64,000 nt of DNA from Actinomycetospora corticicola (GTDB lineage: Bacteria; Actinomycetota; Actinomycetes; Mycobacteriales; Pseudonocardiaceae): contig NZ_JACCBN010000001.1 in NCBI RefSeq assembly GCF_013409505.1, forward strand, positions 124,001 to 188,000, in the 5' to 3' direction. The notes beneath the pieces were generated by a model, which saw only the letters and a program-made list of their open reading frames with translations, had not been told where the DNA came from and searched no databases. Each line of letters opens with the position of its first letter. Position 1 is the first letter of the stretch. Shown one piece after another: positions 51,321 to 59,155 of the stretch. The position numbers were made by a program, and so were the translations under genes.

Positions 51321-52124
51321 ATGACCGCCACGCTCGAACGTTCCGCCCCGGGGCCCCGCACCGGGCCGCCCGCCCTGGACGTCCGCGGGGTCTCCAAGGT
51401 CTTCGGGACGGGGAACGACGCCGTGGTCGCCCTGGACGGGGTCGACCTCGCCGTGCACCCGGGGGAGTTCGTCTGCCTCCTCGGGGCGTCGGGCTGCGGC
51501 AAGTCGACGCTGCTCAACCTCGTCGCGGGTCTCGACCGGCCGACCAGCGGGACGGTCGAGACCACCTCGGCGCGCCCGGCGGTGATGTTCCAGGAGGCGG
51601 CGCTGCTGCCGTGGCTGGACGCCGGGCGCAACGTCGAGCTCCCGCTGCGGCTGGCCGGCCTCGGCCGGGCACAGCGGCGGGAGCGCGCGCAGGAACTGCT
51701 CGCCCTCGTGCGGCTCGAGGGCCAGGCGGCGAAGCGTCCGCACGAGCTCTCCGGCGGCATGCGGCAGCGCGTCGCGCTGGCGCGGGCCCTGGCCGCGGCG
51801 ACCGGCCTCGGGGAGGGCGGGAAGTCCCGTCAGGAGGCCGGCGTCCTGCTCATGGACGAGCCGTTCGGGGCGCTCGACGCGATCACCCGCGACGTGCTGC
51901 AGGCCGAGCTGCTCCGGGTGTGGGAGGCGACCGGCACCACGGTGCTGTTCGTGACCCACGACGTCCGGGAGTCGGTCCGGCTCGCGGAACGGGTCGTGCT
52001 GCTGTCCTCGCGGCCGGGCCGCGTCGTCCGCGAGTGGGCGACCTCGACCGACACCGATGCCGAGGAGCTGCACGGCGACATCACCGGTGAGCTCCGCGAG
52101 GTGATCTCCGCCCATGGCCGCTGA
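51321..52124 (+). CDS. sulfonate-type ABC transporter ATP-binding protein
   Basis: A 267-residue ATPase of the SsuB/TauB class: Walker A GASGCGKST, VMFQEAALLPWLDAGRNVEL, signature LSGGMRQRVALARAL, Walker B LLMDEPFGALDAITRD, VTHDVRESVRLAERV. A 10-residue insert (GLGEGGKSRQ) lies between signature and Walker B. The stop lies inside the next gene's first codons (11-bp overlap). Confidence 0.93.
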   Translation: MTATLERSAPGPRTGPPALDVRGVSKVFGTGNDAVVALDGVDLAVHPGEFVCLLGASGCGKSTLLNLVAGLDRPTSGTVETTSARPAVMFQEAALLPWLDAGRNVELPLRLAGLGRAQRRERAQELLALVRLEGQAAKRPHELSGGMRQRVALARALAAATGLGEGGKSRQEAGVLLMDEPFGALDAITRDVLQAELLRVWEATGTTVLFVTHDVRESVRLAERVVLLSSRPGRVVREWATSTDTDAEELHGDITGELREVISAHGR

Positions 52125-52989
52125 CACGACCCTCGACGACGCCGTCGACGTCGGGCGCGGTCTCGACGCCCTCGACACCCCGACCGAGCAGCGCACCCCG
52201 CTGTGGAAGCGGCTCCTCACCGGGGTGGTGCCGCCGATCGTCGCGGTGGTGCTGTTCATCGTCGTCTGGCAGATCCTGTGGGCGTCGGCGATCTGGCCGG
52301 AGTTCAAGCTGCCGTCGCCCGAGGCCGTGTTCGGCACGATCGGCGACGACTTCGCCGACGGGCGGGCGTTCTCGATCATCTGGACCTCGATCAGCCGGGC
52401 GATCCTCGGCTTCCTGCTGGCCGTGGTGGTCGCGACCCCGCTCGGCCTGCTGGTGGCCACCGTGCCGCTGGTGCGCTCCGCGATCGGCCCGATCCTCACC
52501 GGGCTGCAGAGCCTGCCCTCGGTGGCGTGGGTCCCGGCGGCGGTCCTGTGGTTCGGGCTGAGCGACGCGACGATCTACTTCGTCGTCCTGATGGGCGCCG
52601 TGCCGTCGATCGCCAACGGCCTGGTGTCGGGCATCGACCAGGTGCCCCCGCTGCTGCCGCGCGTGGGCTTCGCGATGGGGGCCTCGCGCTCGCAGTCGGC
52701 GCGGCTGATCATGCTGCCCGCAGCTCTGCCGGGCTTCCTCGGTGGCCTCAAGCAGGGGTGGGCGTTCTCCTGGCGCTCCCTCATGGCGGCGGAGATCATC
52801 GCGACGTCCCCGAGCCTCGGTTTCGGGCTCGGCGCCTACCTGAACGAGGGGCAGTCCCTGTCCGACATGCCCTCGGTGATGGCGGCGATCATCCTGATCC
52901 TCATCGTCGGGATCGGCGTCGAACTGCTCTTCTTCCGGCCCGCCGAGCTGCGCGTCCTGCGGGCCCGCGGCCTCGCGACGGGGCCGTGA
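52114..52989 (+). CDS. sulfonate-type ABC transporter permease
   Basis: A 291-residue membrane protein with six hydrophobic helices and the BPD_transp_1 coupling loop GASRSQSARLIMLPAALPGF (EAA-like). The family segments LQSLPSVAWVPAAVLWFGLS and AEIIATSPSLGFGL are as in SsuC/TauC. The N-terminal 30 residues are acidic and cytoplasmic. Last gene of the leader-controlled operon; a small hairpin follows. Confidence 0.92.
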   Translation: MAADTTLDDAVDVGRGLDALDTPTEQRTPLWKRLLTGVVPPIVAVVLFIVVWQILWASAIWPEFKLPSPEAVFGTIGDDFADGRAFSIIWTSISRAILGFLLAVVVATPLGLLVATVPLVRSAIGPILTGLQSLPSVAWVPAAVLWFGLSDATIYFVVLMGAVPSIANGLVSGIDQVPPLLPRVGFAMGASRSQSARLIMLPAALPGFLGGLKQGWAFSWRSLMAAEIIATSPSLGFGLGAYLNEGQSLSDMPSVMAAIILILIVGIGVELLFFRPAELRVLRARGLATGP

Positions 52990-53007
52990 CGAACGAGCTG
53001 CGGAAAG

Positions 53008-53034
53008 GGACGGTGGCGGCCCCGGACACCGTCC
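53008..53034 (+). terminator. hairpin after the sulfonate-type transporter operon
   Basis: GGACGGTG ... CACCGTCC, an 8-bp stem with an 11-nt GC-rich loop, 19 bp past the permease stop and 16 bp before the end of the convergent gene. Confidence 0.45.
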
Positions 53035-53049
53035 GTTCCTGACGACGGG

Positions 53050-53637
53050 TCAGGCGGCCATCGCGAGCATGGCCACCATGCCGAGGTCCATGACGACGTG
53101 CGGGACGCTCGCGACGCGCAACGTCCGGACCGTGGACGCCGTGGCGGGGGCGCCCGCCAGGGCGGTCCGCGGCGCCAGGGCGACCAGCCCCGTCGTCAGC
53201 ACCGCGTCGAGCAGGAACGTCGCGGCGAGGACCCAGGCCACGGTGCTCTGCCACGCCGGCGCGGTCACGGCCATCGTCATCGTCAGGTGGTCGTGGTCGG
53301 TCGTCAGGACGGCGAAGAGCATCGCCCCTGCGGCGACGAGGTGGAACAGGTGCGCGGGGCGGGACGGTGAACCGCGGACGAGCAGCGCGCCGAACCCGAG
53401 GGCGAGGACCGCGAGCACGACCACGCCCGCCGTCCGGAGAGCACCGCCCCACCACGGCGTCAGCATCGCGACCATGACGACGTTCATGACGAGGTGGCCG
53501 GTCTCGGCGCTGGGCGTCGTGAGGTAACGGTCGACGGACCGCCCGCGCAGCAGGCCGACGGCGCTCACGGCGACCGCCACGAGCAGGGCGGCGAGCAGCA
53601 GGCCGTCGAGCGCGGCGGACCCGGTCACACCCCGCAT
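53050..53637 (-). CDS. multi-pass membrane protein, DUF5134-like
   Basis: A 195-residue protein with about six hydrophobic helices; several His/Met-rich segments (HLVMNVVMVAMLTPWW, HLFHLVAAGAMLFAV, VPHVVMDLGMVAMLAMA) resemble the DUF5134 family of actinobacterial membrane proteins, possibly metal-linked. The ATG at 53637 is chosen; the frame runs open for 29 further codons of low-complexity basic sequence. Function unknown. Confidence 0.65.
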   Translation of the reverse strand: MRGVTGSAALDGLLLAALLVAVAVSAVGLLRGRSVDRYLTTPSAETGHLVMNVVMVAMLTPWWGGALRTAGVVVLAVLALGFGALLVRGSPSRPAHLFHLVAAGAMLFAVLTTDHDHLTMTMAVTAPAWQSTVAWVLAATFLLDAVLTTGLVALAPRTALAGAPATASTVRTLRVASVPHVVMDLGMVAMLAMAA

Positions 53638-53741
53638 TCTGACACGGAGGCGTTCCCACTTTCCGCTCGCAGCGCTCCTGTGGTGGCGGGTGTGACCCCC
53701 GCTATAGCGTGATGATCCACCCACCTGCAGGAGGAGTCGTC

Positions 53742-54179
53742 GTGCCGCGTCCGTACGCCAGTGGAGTCATCGCCGCCCCCGCCGACACGGTCTGGGCCCA
53801 GCTGCGTGCCTTCAACGACCTGCCCTCGTGGCACCCGGCCTTGAGCCACAGCGAGCTCGTCGAGGGTGTCGACGGACAGGTCGGAGCGGTGCGCCGCCTG
53901 ACCATGGCCTCCGGCGGGGACCCGTTCGACGAGAAGCTGATCACCCTCGACGACACGGTCCGCACCTTCACCTACACCTTCACCGGCGCGAACCCGTTCG
54001 GGGTCCGCCGCTACCTGTCGACGGTGCGGGTCAGCCCGATCACCGACACCGGCGAGACCTTCGTCGAGTGGTGGGCCGAGTACGACGCCGACGCGAGCCA
54101 GGAGGAGGAGCTGAACACGACCTTCGCCGACGGCGTGTTCGGCACCGGCATCAAGGAGCTGCGCGAGAAGCTGGCCTGA
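53742..54179 (+). CDS. SRPBCC-family protein (Bet v1/START-like)
   Basis: A 145-residue protein: VIAAPADTVWAQLRAFNDLP, LPSWHPALSHSELVEGVDG, then beta strands and a C-terminal helix ending GIKELREKL. The fold is a hydrophobic-ligand-binding cup. GTG at 53742 with GGAGGAG 5 bp upstream; an in-frame ATG 33 bp before lacks a ribosome site. Followed by a perfect hairpin. Ligand unknown. Confidence 0.82.
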   Translation: MPRPYASGVIAAPADTVWAQLRAFNDLPSWHPALSHSELVEGVDGQVGAVRRLTMASGGDPFDEKLITLDDTVRTFTYTFTGANPFGVRRYLSTVRVSPITDTGETFVEWWAEYDADASQEEELNTTFADGVFGTGIKELREKLA

Positions 54180-54201
54180 CCTGGTCCGGCCACCAGTCAG
54201 C

Positions 54202-54239
54202 TGATCATGCCGAGTGCGACGTCGCACTCGGCATGATCA
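54202..54239 (+). terminator. perfect 38-bp palindrome, bidirectional terminator
   Basis: Two 19-nt arms, TGATCATGCCGAGTGCGAC and its complement, meet with no spacer between the convergent SRPBCC and ferredoxin genes. It should fold into a very stable stem. No T tract. Confidence 0.65.
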
Positions 54240-54252
54240 ACTGCTTAGGGCG

Positions 54253-54597
54253 TCACACGAGCGGCGGCCCGGGCGGGTCGCCGGGCTCGTGGATCAACGG
54301 CGGGCCGATCGCGATGCGGGAGCCGGGCGTGCGGCCGTGGCCCCAGCCGAGGGCCTCGCGGTAGCTGCCGAGCGCCACCTTGTCCTCGGTGGGCGCGGCG
54401 GGCAGGGGCGTCCGCTCGGCCGCCACCCACAGCGCGTCGACTGGGCACCAGGCCTCGCACAGGAAGCAGGTCTGGCAGTCGCCCTGCCGCGCGATCACCG
54501 GGACGGCACCGGGCACCCGGTCGAAGACGTCGGTGGGGCAGACGTCGACGCAGCGGTCGCAGCCGATGCAGCGGGTGGCGGAGAGCAGCTCGATCAC
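54253..54597 (-). CDS. 2x[4Fe-4S] ferredoxin, AprB-like partner of the flavoprotein
   Basis: A 114-residue iron-sulfur protein: CIGCDRCVDVCP (about 12-23) and CQTCFLCEAWCP (about 41-52), then a C-terminal tail of about 60 residues. The GTG start overlaps the flavoprotein stop (GTGA), so the two are made together. A ferredoxin fused by translation to a fumarate-reductase-type flavoprotein recalls adenylylsulfate reductase AprBA. The position near sulfur-transport genes fits a sulfur-redox role, but the substrate is unproven. Confidence 0.88.
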   Translation of the reverse strand: MIELLSATRCIGCDRCVDVCPTDVFDRVPGAVPVIARQGDCQTCFLCEAWCPVDALWVAAERTPLPAAPTEDKVALGSYREALGWGHGRTPGSRIAIGPPLIHEPGDPPGPPLV

Positions 54598-56114
54598 GCG
54601 GCGACCCACACGTCGTCGAGGCCGCCGACGGTGATCCGGCGCTGCCAGGCCGGATCGCTGCCCGGCCGGTCCTCCCGCTTGTGCATCCCGCGGGACTCGT
54701 CGCGCGCGAGAGCCGCCGTGTACATCCAGCGGGCGACCGCGGTCATCGCCGCCGCCTCCCGCGCCCGCCACGACCCGCCGTCGAGACCCTCGCGGACCGT
54801 GTCCCACACCCCGTCGAGCCGTTCCAGCGCGGGGCGGAGTCGGTCGCCGTGGCGGATCAGGTTGATGTCGTAGGGCAGCACCTCGGCCTGGACCGCCGAG
54901 ACCACGTCCCGGGCGGGAGTCCGCCCGGACGGGACGGGACCCGCACCGGTCGTCGGGAAGGGTCTCCCTCCGGCGAGCGCGTGCGCGGCCGCGGCACGCC
55001 CGGCCCAGCTGCCCGAGGAGAGCGCCCAGGCGGCGTTGTGGCTGCCGCCACCGGTGAAGCCGCCGCAGATGTCCTCGCGGCTCGCGGCGTCGCCCGCCGC
55101 GTACAGGCCGGGGACGCCGGTCGCGCAGTCCGCCGAGGTCAGGGCGATGCCGCCGGTGCCGCGCACCGTGCCCTCGGCGATGAGCGTGATCTCGAAGAGG
55201 TCGCGGAACGGATCGATGCCGGCGCGGTCGAAGGGCAGGAAGAAGTTGGGCTGGCCGCGGCGCATGGCGGCCTGCTCGACCGGCCCGGCGTGGTCGAGCC
55301 GGCAGAGCACGGGCTCGTCGAGCAGCGTGCGGGCGATGACCGACCGGCCCCGCGTGCTGCCCGCACCGTCCAGGATCGTGCCGTCGGCGCGGTAGAAACT
55401 CGCGTAGCTGTAGTAGGCGGTCTTGGTCACCGAGCTGTGCGCCGGGGCGATCGCGTAGGCGTTGGAGAACTCCATGCCCGAGAGGTGCGCCCCGACCTCC
55501 ACGGCCGCGAGGGCACCGTCACCGGTGTCGACGTCGCAGCCCAGTGCTCCGCTCCCGAAGGCGCAGCCACCGGTCGCGAGGACCACCGCGCCGGCCCGGA
55601 CGCGGTAGTCCACGCCCTCCTGACGACGGGTGCCCGCGGCGCCCGCGACGTGGCCGTCGGCGGCGGTGAGCAACCCGGTGAGCGGGGAGTGGTCGAGGAT
55701 CCGGACGCCGGCGCGGCGCACGAGCGCCCGCATCCGCCGCATGTACTCCGGGCCCTGCACCCCGCGCCGGATCTCGTGTCCCTCGTCATCGCGGGGGAAC
55801 GGGTAGCGCCCCCGGTCGGCGAGCTCGTCGACGCCGGCGTAGGTCTCGTCGAGCACGCGCGCCATCCACCCGCGGTCCGAGAGGTACCCGCCGAGCCCCT
55901 CGCGGGCGGCCATCGCCGTCTCGCGGGCCTCCGGGTCGGGCTCGACGTACCAGATGCTGGTGCCCGAGGCGGCCGTCGCGCCGCTCGCCCCGCACCAGCC
56001 CTTGTCGACCAGCACCACGTCCGCGCCGGCGTCCGCCGCCCGGAGCGCGGCCCACGTGCCGGCGGGGCCACCTCCGGCGACCAGCACGTCGGCCTCGAGC
56101 TCGAGCACGGGCAT
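54594..56114 (-). CDS. FAD-dependent reductase, fumarate reductase / AprA-like flavoprotein
   Basis: A 506-residue flavoprotein: ADVLVAGGGPAGTWAALRAA, WCGASGATAASG (flavin-binding Ser/Gly/Ala loop), GAVVLATGGCAFGSGALGCD, and GLYAAGDAASREDICGGFTG. The C-terminal helical domain resembles succinate dehydrogenase/APS reductase A. The usual fumarate-binding His/Arg pair is not obvious. Coupled to the 2x[4Fe-4S] gene. It may belong to the leader-peptide unit of OsmC, but a strong hairpin separates the two genes, so a separate promoter (TAGCGT -10-like, weak) is also possible. Confidence 0.87.
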   Translation of the reverse strand: MPVLELEADVLVAGGGPAGTWAALRAADAGADVVLVDKGWCGASGATAASGTSIWYVEPDPEARETAMAAREGLGGYLSDRGWMARVLDETYAGVDELADRGRYPFPRDDEGHEIRRGVQGPEYMRRMRALVRRAGVRILDHSPLTGLLTAADGHVAGAAGTRRQEGVDYRVRAGAVVLATGGCAFGSGALGCDVDTGDGALAAVEVGAHLSGMEFSNAYAIAPAHSSVTKTAYYSYASFYRADGTILDGAGSTRGRSVIARTLLDEPVLCRLDHAGPVEQAAMRRGQPNFFLPFDRAGIDPFRDLFEITLIAEGTVRGTGGIALTSADCATGVPGLYAAGDAASREDICGGFTGGGSHNAAWALSSGSWAGRAAAAHALAGGRPFPTTGAGPVPSGRTPARDVVSAVQAEVLPYDINLIRHGDRLRPALERLDGVWDTVREGLDGGSWRAREAAAMTAVARWMYTAALARDESRGMHKREDRPGSDPAWQRRITVGGLDDVWVAA

Positions 56115-56171
56115 CTCCTCACGACGGTCGGGCCGGACGCTACGGGAGACCGGGAACGCGCTCCCCCCGAT

Positions 56172-56223
56172 GCACGAACGGGCCGTTCGTCACGATCGGT
56201 CGTGACGAACGGCCCGCTCGTGC
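56172..56223 (-). terminator. 24-bp-stem hairpin between OsmC and the flavoprotein gene
   Basis: GCACGAACGGGCCGTTCGTC-ACGA, loop TCGG, and its complement with one mismatch, starting 9 bp past the OsmC stop. It should end or reduce transcription before the flavoprotein gene. Confidence 0.6.
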
Positions 56224-56231
56224 GGTCCGGC

Positions 56232-56714
56232 TCAGACCGTCGCGGTGGCCTCGACGCGGGTCCACCGGTTGTCGAACTCCAGGCCGCTGCGCGTGAACAT
56301 CTGCGTCACCGGGCAGCGGCGCGCGACCTCCGAGACGAACTGCTCGAACTGCTCCTCGGTCGCGTCGGTCTCGACCGTCGCCCGTACCTCGACGCGGTCG
56401 AAGTTGGCGTTGCCGTCGGCGCCGCCCACGAACACCGCGGTGTCGAGGTCACCGACGATGTCGAAGGTCCACTTCGTGACGGTGATGCCCAGGTCCTTCG
56501 CGACGAGGCTGCCGGTCACCTGGTTGCACGAGGTCAGGGCGCCGAGCAGGTAGAACAGCGGGCTCGGGGCCGAGTCCTTGCCACCGAAGGCCGGGTAGGC
56601 GTCGGTGTGGAAGACGTGGCCGCCCTCGCCACCGGCGGTGAGGGTCTGGTAGACGCCGGTCCCCTCCGCGTGCACGGGGAACGGGACGACGGTCTCCTTG
56701 GGCTTGATGGCCAT
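56232..56714 (-). CDS. OsmC-family protein
   Basis: A 160-residue protein with the two family cysteines: [17 protein letters not shown] (about 63) and RRCPVTQMF (about 134). OsmC/Ohr proteins reduce peroxides through these thiols; the YhfA-like branch, with sulfur neighbours, may handle thiol intermediates. The ATG at 56714 has AGGAG 9 bp upstream. A cysteine leader peptide lies 121 bp upstream on the same strand, so it is probably derepressed when cysteine is short. Confidence 0.88.
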   Translation of the reverse strand: MAIKPKETVVPFPVHAEGTGVYQTLTAGGEGGHVFHTDAYPAFGGKDSAPSPLFYLLGALTSCNQVTGSLVAKDLGITVTKWTFDIVGDLDTAVFVGGADGNANFDRVEVRATVETDATEEQFEQFVSEVARRCPVTQMFTRSGLEFDNRWTRVEATATV

Positions 56715-56747
56715 GCTCGATGTCTCCTGGAGGACAGGCGGGAACCG

Positions 56748-56767
56748 GGTCCGCGGAGGTGCGGACC
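56748..56767 (-). promoter_or_regulatory. hairpin in the OsmC leader
   Basis: GGTCCGC-n6-GCGGACC, a 7-bp stem between the leader peptide and the OsmC start. As in the other leader, a CCTCC anti-Shine-Dalgarno abuts the AGGAG of the gene. Confidence 0.4.
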
Positions 56768-56835
56768 GGGAGGTCAGGGCGCTCGTCGTCCGCGCAGCAC
56801 ACCGCGACCAGTTCGGCGCGGGTGAGCGGGATCGC

Positions 56836-56922
56836 TCAGACGAGCGGGCGGGCGGGGCGACAGCCCATCGCCGGCACACGGCACAGATCGACGTGCAGAC
56901 GACGCACGAGGTTCCGGGCCAT
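56836..56922 (-). CDS. cysteine leader peptide of the OsmC unit
   Basis: A 28-residue frame: [20 protein letters not shown] then CRPARPLV-stop. It matches the same pattern as the leader at 50024 (R-R-x-H-V-D-x-x-R-V then Cys), with cysteines at 14 and 21, and has the same length. The ATG is the expected first base of the transcript: TTGGCG-N17-TTCAAT ends 7 bp upstream. No Shine-Dalgarno is needed. Confidence 0.75.
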   Translation of the reverse strand: MARNLVRRLHVDLCRVPAMGCRPARPLV

Positions 56923-56928
56923 ACGATC

Positions 56929-56957
56929 ATTGAACACCGAATGGTCGTGGACGCCAA
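56929..56957 (-). promoter_or_regulatory. leaderless promoter of the second leader peptide
   Basis: Minus strand: -35 TTGGCG (56957-56952), 17-bp spacer, -10 TTCAAT (56934-56929), first base at about 56922 on the ATG. The 302-bp interval 56715-57016 thus holds this promoter, the leader, its hairpin, and the upstream region of the divergent nitrile hydratase operon. Confidence 0.6.
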
Positions 56958-57016
56958 CCCGGGAGGCTCGACGCGGAGCCCCCGGGCGCCCGACGCGGCC
57001 CGTGGAGAGGACCCGC

Positions 57017-57679
57017 ATGGACTCGATCGCCGACATGGGCGGGACCCAGGGCTGGGGGCCTGCCCGGATCCCCACCGACGAGCCACCCTTCGCCGAGCCG
57101 TGGGAGGGCCGCAGCTTCGCGCTGACGGTCCTCACCATGGGCCGCATCTCGGGACGCAACCTGGACGCCTTCCGGCACGCCCTCGGCCGCCTCCACCCGG
57201 TCGACTACCTCGTCGACGGGTACTACGGCCGCTGGCTGAACGCGGCCGAGCTCATGCTCACCGACAGCACCGTCCTGGCCCCCGGCGCCGTCGACGCCCG
57301 GGCCCGCCGCAACCGGGGCGAGGACGTCGAGGAGCCGGCGTTCCCCGAGCCCACCCGGCCCGACTACCAGGCGACCGCCCCGGGCTCCCTGCGCGAGGTC
57401 GACCACGGGCCCGCGTTCGGGGTCGGCGAGGTGGTGCACACGAAGGACCTGCACCCGCAGGGCCCCACCAAGCTGCCCCGCTACCTGCGACGCCGGACCG
57501 GCACGGTGCATGCCGTCCGCCCCCCGCACGTCCTGCCCGACACCCACGCCGTGTTCGCGGGAGAGAACCCGCAGCACGTCTACACCGTCGCATTCCCCTC
57601 GACCGAGCTGTGGGGGCCCGACGCCGAGCCGTTCACCCTGCACGCCGAGGTGTTCGAGAGCTACCTGGAGACGCGATGA
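57017..57679 (+). CDS. nitrile hydratase beta subunit
   Basis: A 220-residue protein with the family start [32 protein letters not shown], a helical arm ([19 protein letters not shown]), and an SH3-like C-terminal barrel ([20 protein letters not shown] ... [18 protein letters not shown]). It binds the catalytic alpha subunit and lines the active-site channel. GGAGAGG precedes the ATG at 57017. The beta-alpha-accessory order is that of cobalt-type enzymes. Confidence 0.9.
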   Translation: MDSIADMGGTQGWGPARIPTDEPPFAEPWEGRSFALTVLTMGRISGRNLDAFRHALGRLHPVDYLVDGYYGRWLNAAELMLTDSTVLAPGAVDARARRNRGEDVEEPAFPEPTRPDYQATAPGSLREVDHGPAFGVGEVVHTKDLHPQGPTKLPRYLRRRTGTVHAVRPPHVLPDTHAVFAGENPQHVYTVAFPSTELWGPDAEPFTLHAEVFESYLETR

Positions 57680-58269
57680 CCGACGCCCCTTCCGGCCGCC
57701 TGTCCCCGGCCCTGCGCACCGAGGCGCTCGAGCAGCTCCTCGTCGAGCGCGAACTGGTCGACCCGGCGGTGATGGACGCCTTCATCACCACCTACGAGCG
57801 CGACGTCGGCCCGCTCAACGGGGCCCGGGTGGTCGCGCGGGCGTGGACCGACCCGGAGTACCGCGCCTGGCTGTTGCAGGACGGCACCGCGGCGATCAAG
57901 GACCTCGGGTACGGGGGACCGCAGGGCGAGCACATGGTGGTGCTCGAGCAGACCGAGGACGTCCACCACGTGGTGGTCTGCACCCTGTGCTCCTGCTACC
58001 CGTGGCCGGTCCTGGGGCTGCCCCCGAGCTGGTACAAGGACCCGGCCTACCGGGCGGGCATGGTGCGGACCCCCCGCCGGACGCTGCGGGAGATGGGCCT
58101 GGAGGTGCCCGAGGGCCGGGAGATCCAGGTGTGGGACTCGAGCGCCGAGGTCCGCTACCTCGTCCTGCCCCGACGGCCCGCCGGGACCGAGGAGTGGGAC
58201 GCCGAGGCGCTCGCGGCCCTCGTCACCCGCGACGCCATGGTCGGCGTGGCCGAGGTGGCCGCGCCGTGA
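57676..58269 (+). CDS. nitrile hydratase alpha subunit, cobalt type
   Basis: A 197-residue metal subunit with the claw [17 protein letters not shown]: Cys102, Cys105, Ser106 and Cys107 bind the metal, and threonine at 103 marks the cobalt type (iron enzymes have serine). Two of the cysteines become sulfenic and sulfinic acids. The enzyme hydrates nitriles to amides in the cytosol. Overlaps beta (ATGA) and the accessory gene (GTGA). Thiocyanate hydrolase gamma has the same claw and is the main alternative, but its partner genes differ. Confidence 0.92.
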   Translation: MTDAPSGRLSPALRTEALEQLLVERELVDPAVMDAFITTYERDVGPLNGARVVARAWTDPEYRAWLLQDGTAAIKDLGYGGPQGEHMVVLEQTEDVHHVVVCTLCSCYPWPVLGLPPSWYKDPAYRAGMVRTPRRTLREMGLEVPEGREIQVWDSSAEVRYLVLPRRPAGTEEWDAEALAALVTRDAMVGVAEVAAP

Positions 58270-58682
58270 GCACCGGCCCGGACCGTCCGCCCGGGCCGGC
58301 GCTCGACGTCGAGGGCCCGGGCGCCCCGCCCCGCGCCAACGGCGAACTTCTCTTCGCCGAGCCCTGGGAGAGCCGGGCCTTCGCGATGGCGGTGACCCTC
58401 GCCCAGACGGGCCTGTTCACCTGGGACGAGTTCCGCGACGACCTCGTCGCCCGGATCGCCGCGTGGGAGGCCCACCATCCCGATGGCGAGCCCTTCCGCT
58501 ACTACCGCTGCTGGCTCGCCGCCCTCGAGGACCGCGTCGTGGCGGCGGGGGCCCTCGACGCCGTGACCGTCGACGAACGCTCGGCCCACCTCGCCGAGCG
58601 CCCCGCGGGGCACGACCACGGGGGCCACGGCCACGGCCACGGCCACGGTCACAGCAGCGGGAGCACGCCCTCCCCGAACTGA
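58266..58682 (+). CDS. nitrile hydratase accessory protein with His-rich tail
   Basis: A 138-residue protein. The middle, [20 protein letters not shown] ... [10 protein letters not shown] ... [17 protein letters not shown], is the beta-subunit-like accessory (NhlE/P14K) fold, which swaps cobalt into the alpha subunit. The last 25 residues are a run of His-Gly ([15 protein letters not shown]), a likely cobalt/nickel store that standard NhlE proteins do not need. The GTG overlaps the alpha stop. Confidence 0.85.
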   Translation: MSTGPDRPPGPALDVEGPGAPPRANGELLFAEPWESRAFAMAVTLAQTGLFTWDEFRDDLVARIAAWEAHHPDGEPFRYYRCWLAALEDRVVAAGALDAVTVDERSAHLAERPAGHDHGGHGHGHGHGHSSGSTPSPN

Positions 58683-58746
58683 CAGGCCTCCTCGAGGTGC
58701 GGATAGCCGGCGTGGCGGCGCGCGACATGGTGTGCGCTCCGCGCAT

Positions 58747-58786
58747 GTGAGCAGAAAGTGGGCCTATAGCCCCACTTTCTGCTCAC
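58747..58786. repeat. 40-bp-core palindromic unit, copy 4
   Basis: GTGAGCAGAAAGTGGG-cctatagc-CCCACTTTCTGCTCAC, exactly 40 bp, 16-bp perfect arms. Both flanks are present: TGCGCTCCGC-GCAT on the left, GTGG-GCGGAGCCCA on the right. It lies 64 bp after the nitrile hydratase operon. Confidence 0.8.
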
Positions 58787-58825
58787 GTGGGCGGAGCCCA
58801 CCTCGGTGGGACAGGGCGACGGTGT

Positions 58826-58935
58826 CTACCGACAGGTCGCCGCGTCGAGGCGCATGAGGTCCTCGTGGCGCCGATGCGTGAGGAGCATGTCCTCGATCGT
58901 CGGGAAGCGGGCGTCGGTCCGCAACCGGCTCCATG
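58826..58935 (-). pseudogene. 3' remnant of an unidentified gene
   Basis: On the minus strand a frame ends RTDARFPTIEDMLLTHRRHE ... LDAATCR-TAG with GC at nearly every third position, which is coding-like. A TGA cuts the frame just upstream, where the hairpin at 58933 begins, and no proper start or ribosome site exists (only a TTG). It looks like the last 35 codons of a deleted gene. The rest of the interval 58683-59155 holds the palindromic unit, the hairpin and the next gene's leader, nothing else that I can see. Confidence 0.4.
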
Positions 58936-58997
58936 ATCAACGAGCACCCTCGGCGGTCGGGCAGGTCCGCCCGCCACCGAGGGTGCTCGTTGATCAT
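58933..58997. terminator. hairpin with 21-bp perfect stem
   Basis: ATGATCAACGAGCACCCTCGG (58933-58953, complement at 58977-58997) encloses 23 nt that form a further GGCGG/CCGCC stem. It sits between the remnant gene and the amidohydrolase. Confidence 0.55.
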
Positions 58998-59155
58998 GAC
59001 GAAGCCCGGCCCCACCAGGAGGTGGGGCCGGGCTCTCGGTCGGTGGATCACTTCCGCTGCTCTGCTCGCTGCCGGTCGACCCGCCATTCGCGGTCGACCC
59101 GCCGTCCTCAGGGACGGCCCTGTCCACGCAGCGCCCTCACGCGGCCGGGAGCACG

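Noticed and set aside
54202-58997. Long perfect inverted repeats as insertion-sequence ends or att sites
   Set aside because: The arms lie next to each other with no transposase between them and no target duplications were seen; terminators are the simpler reading.
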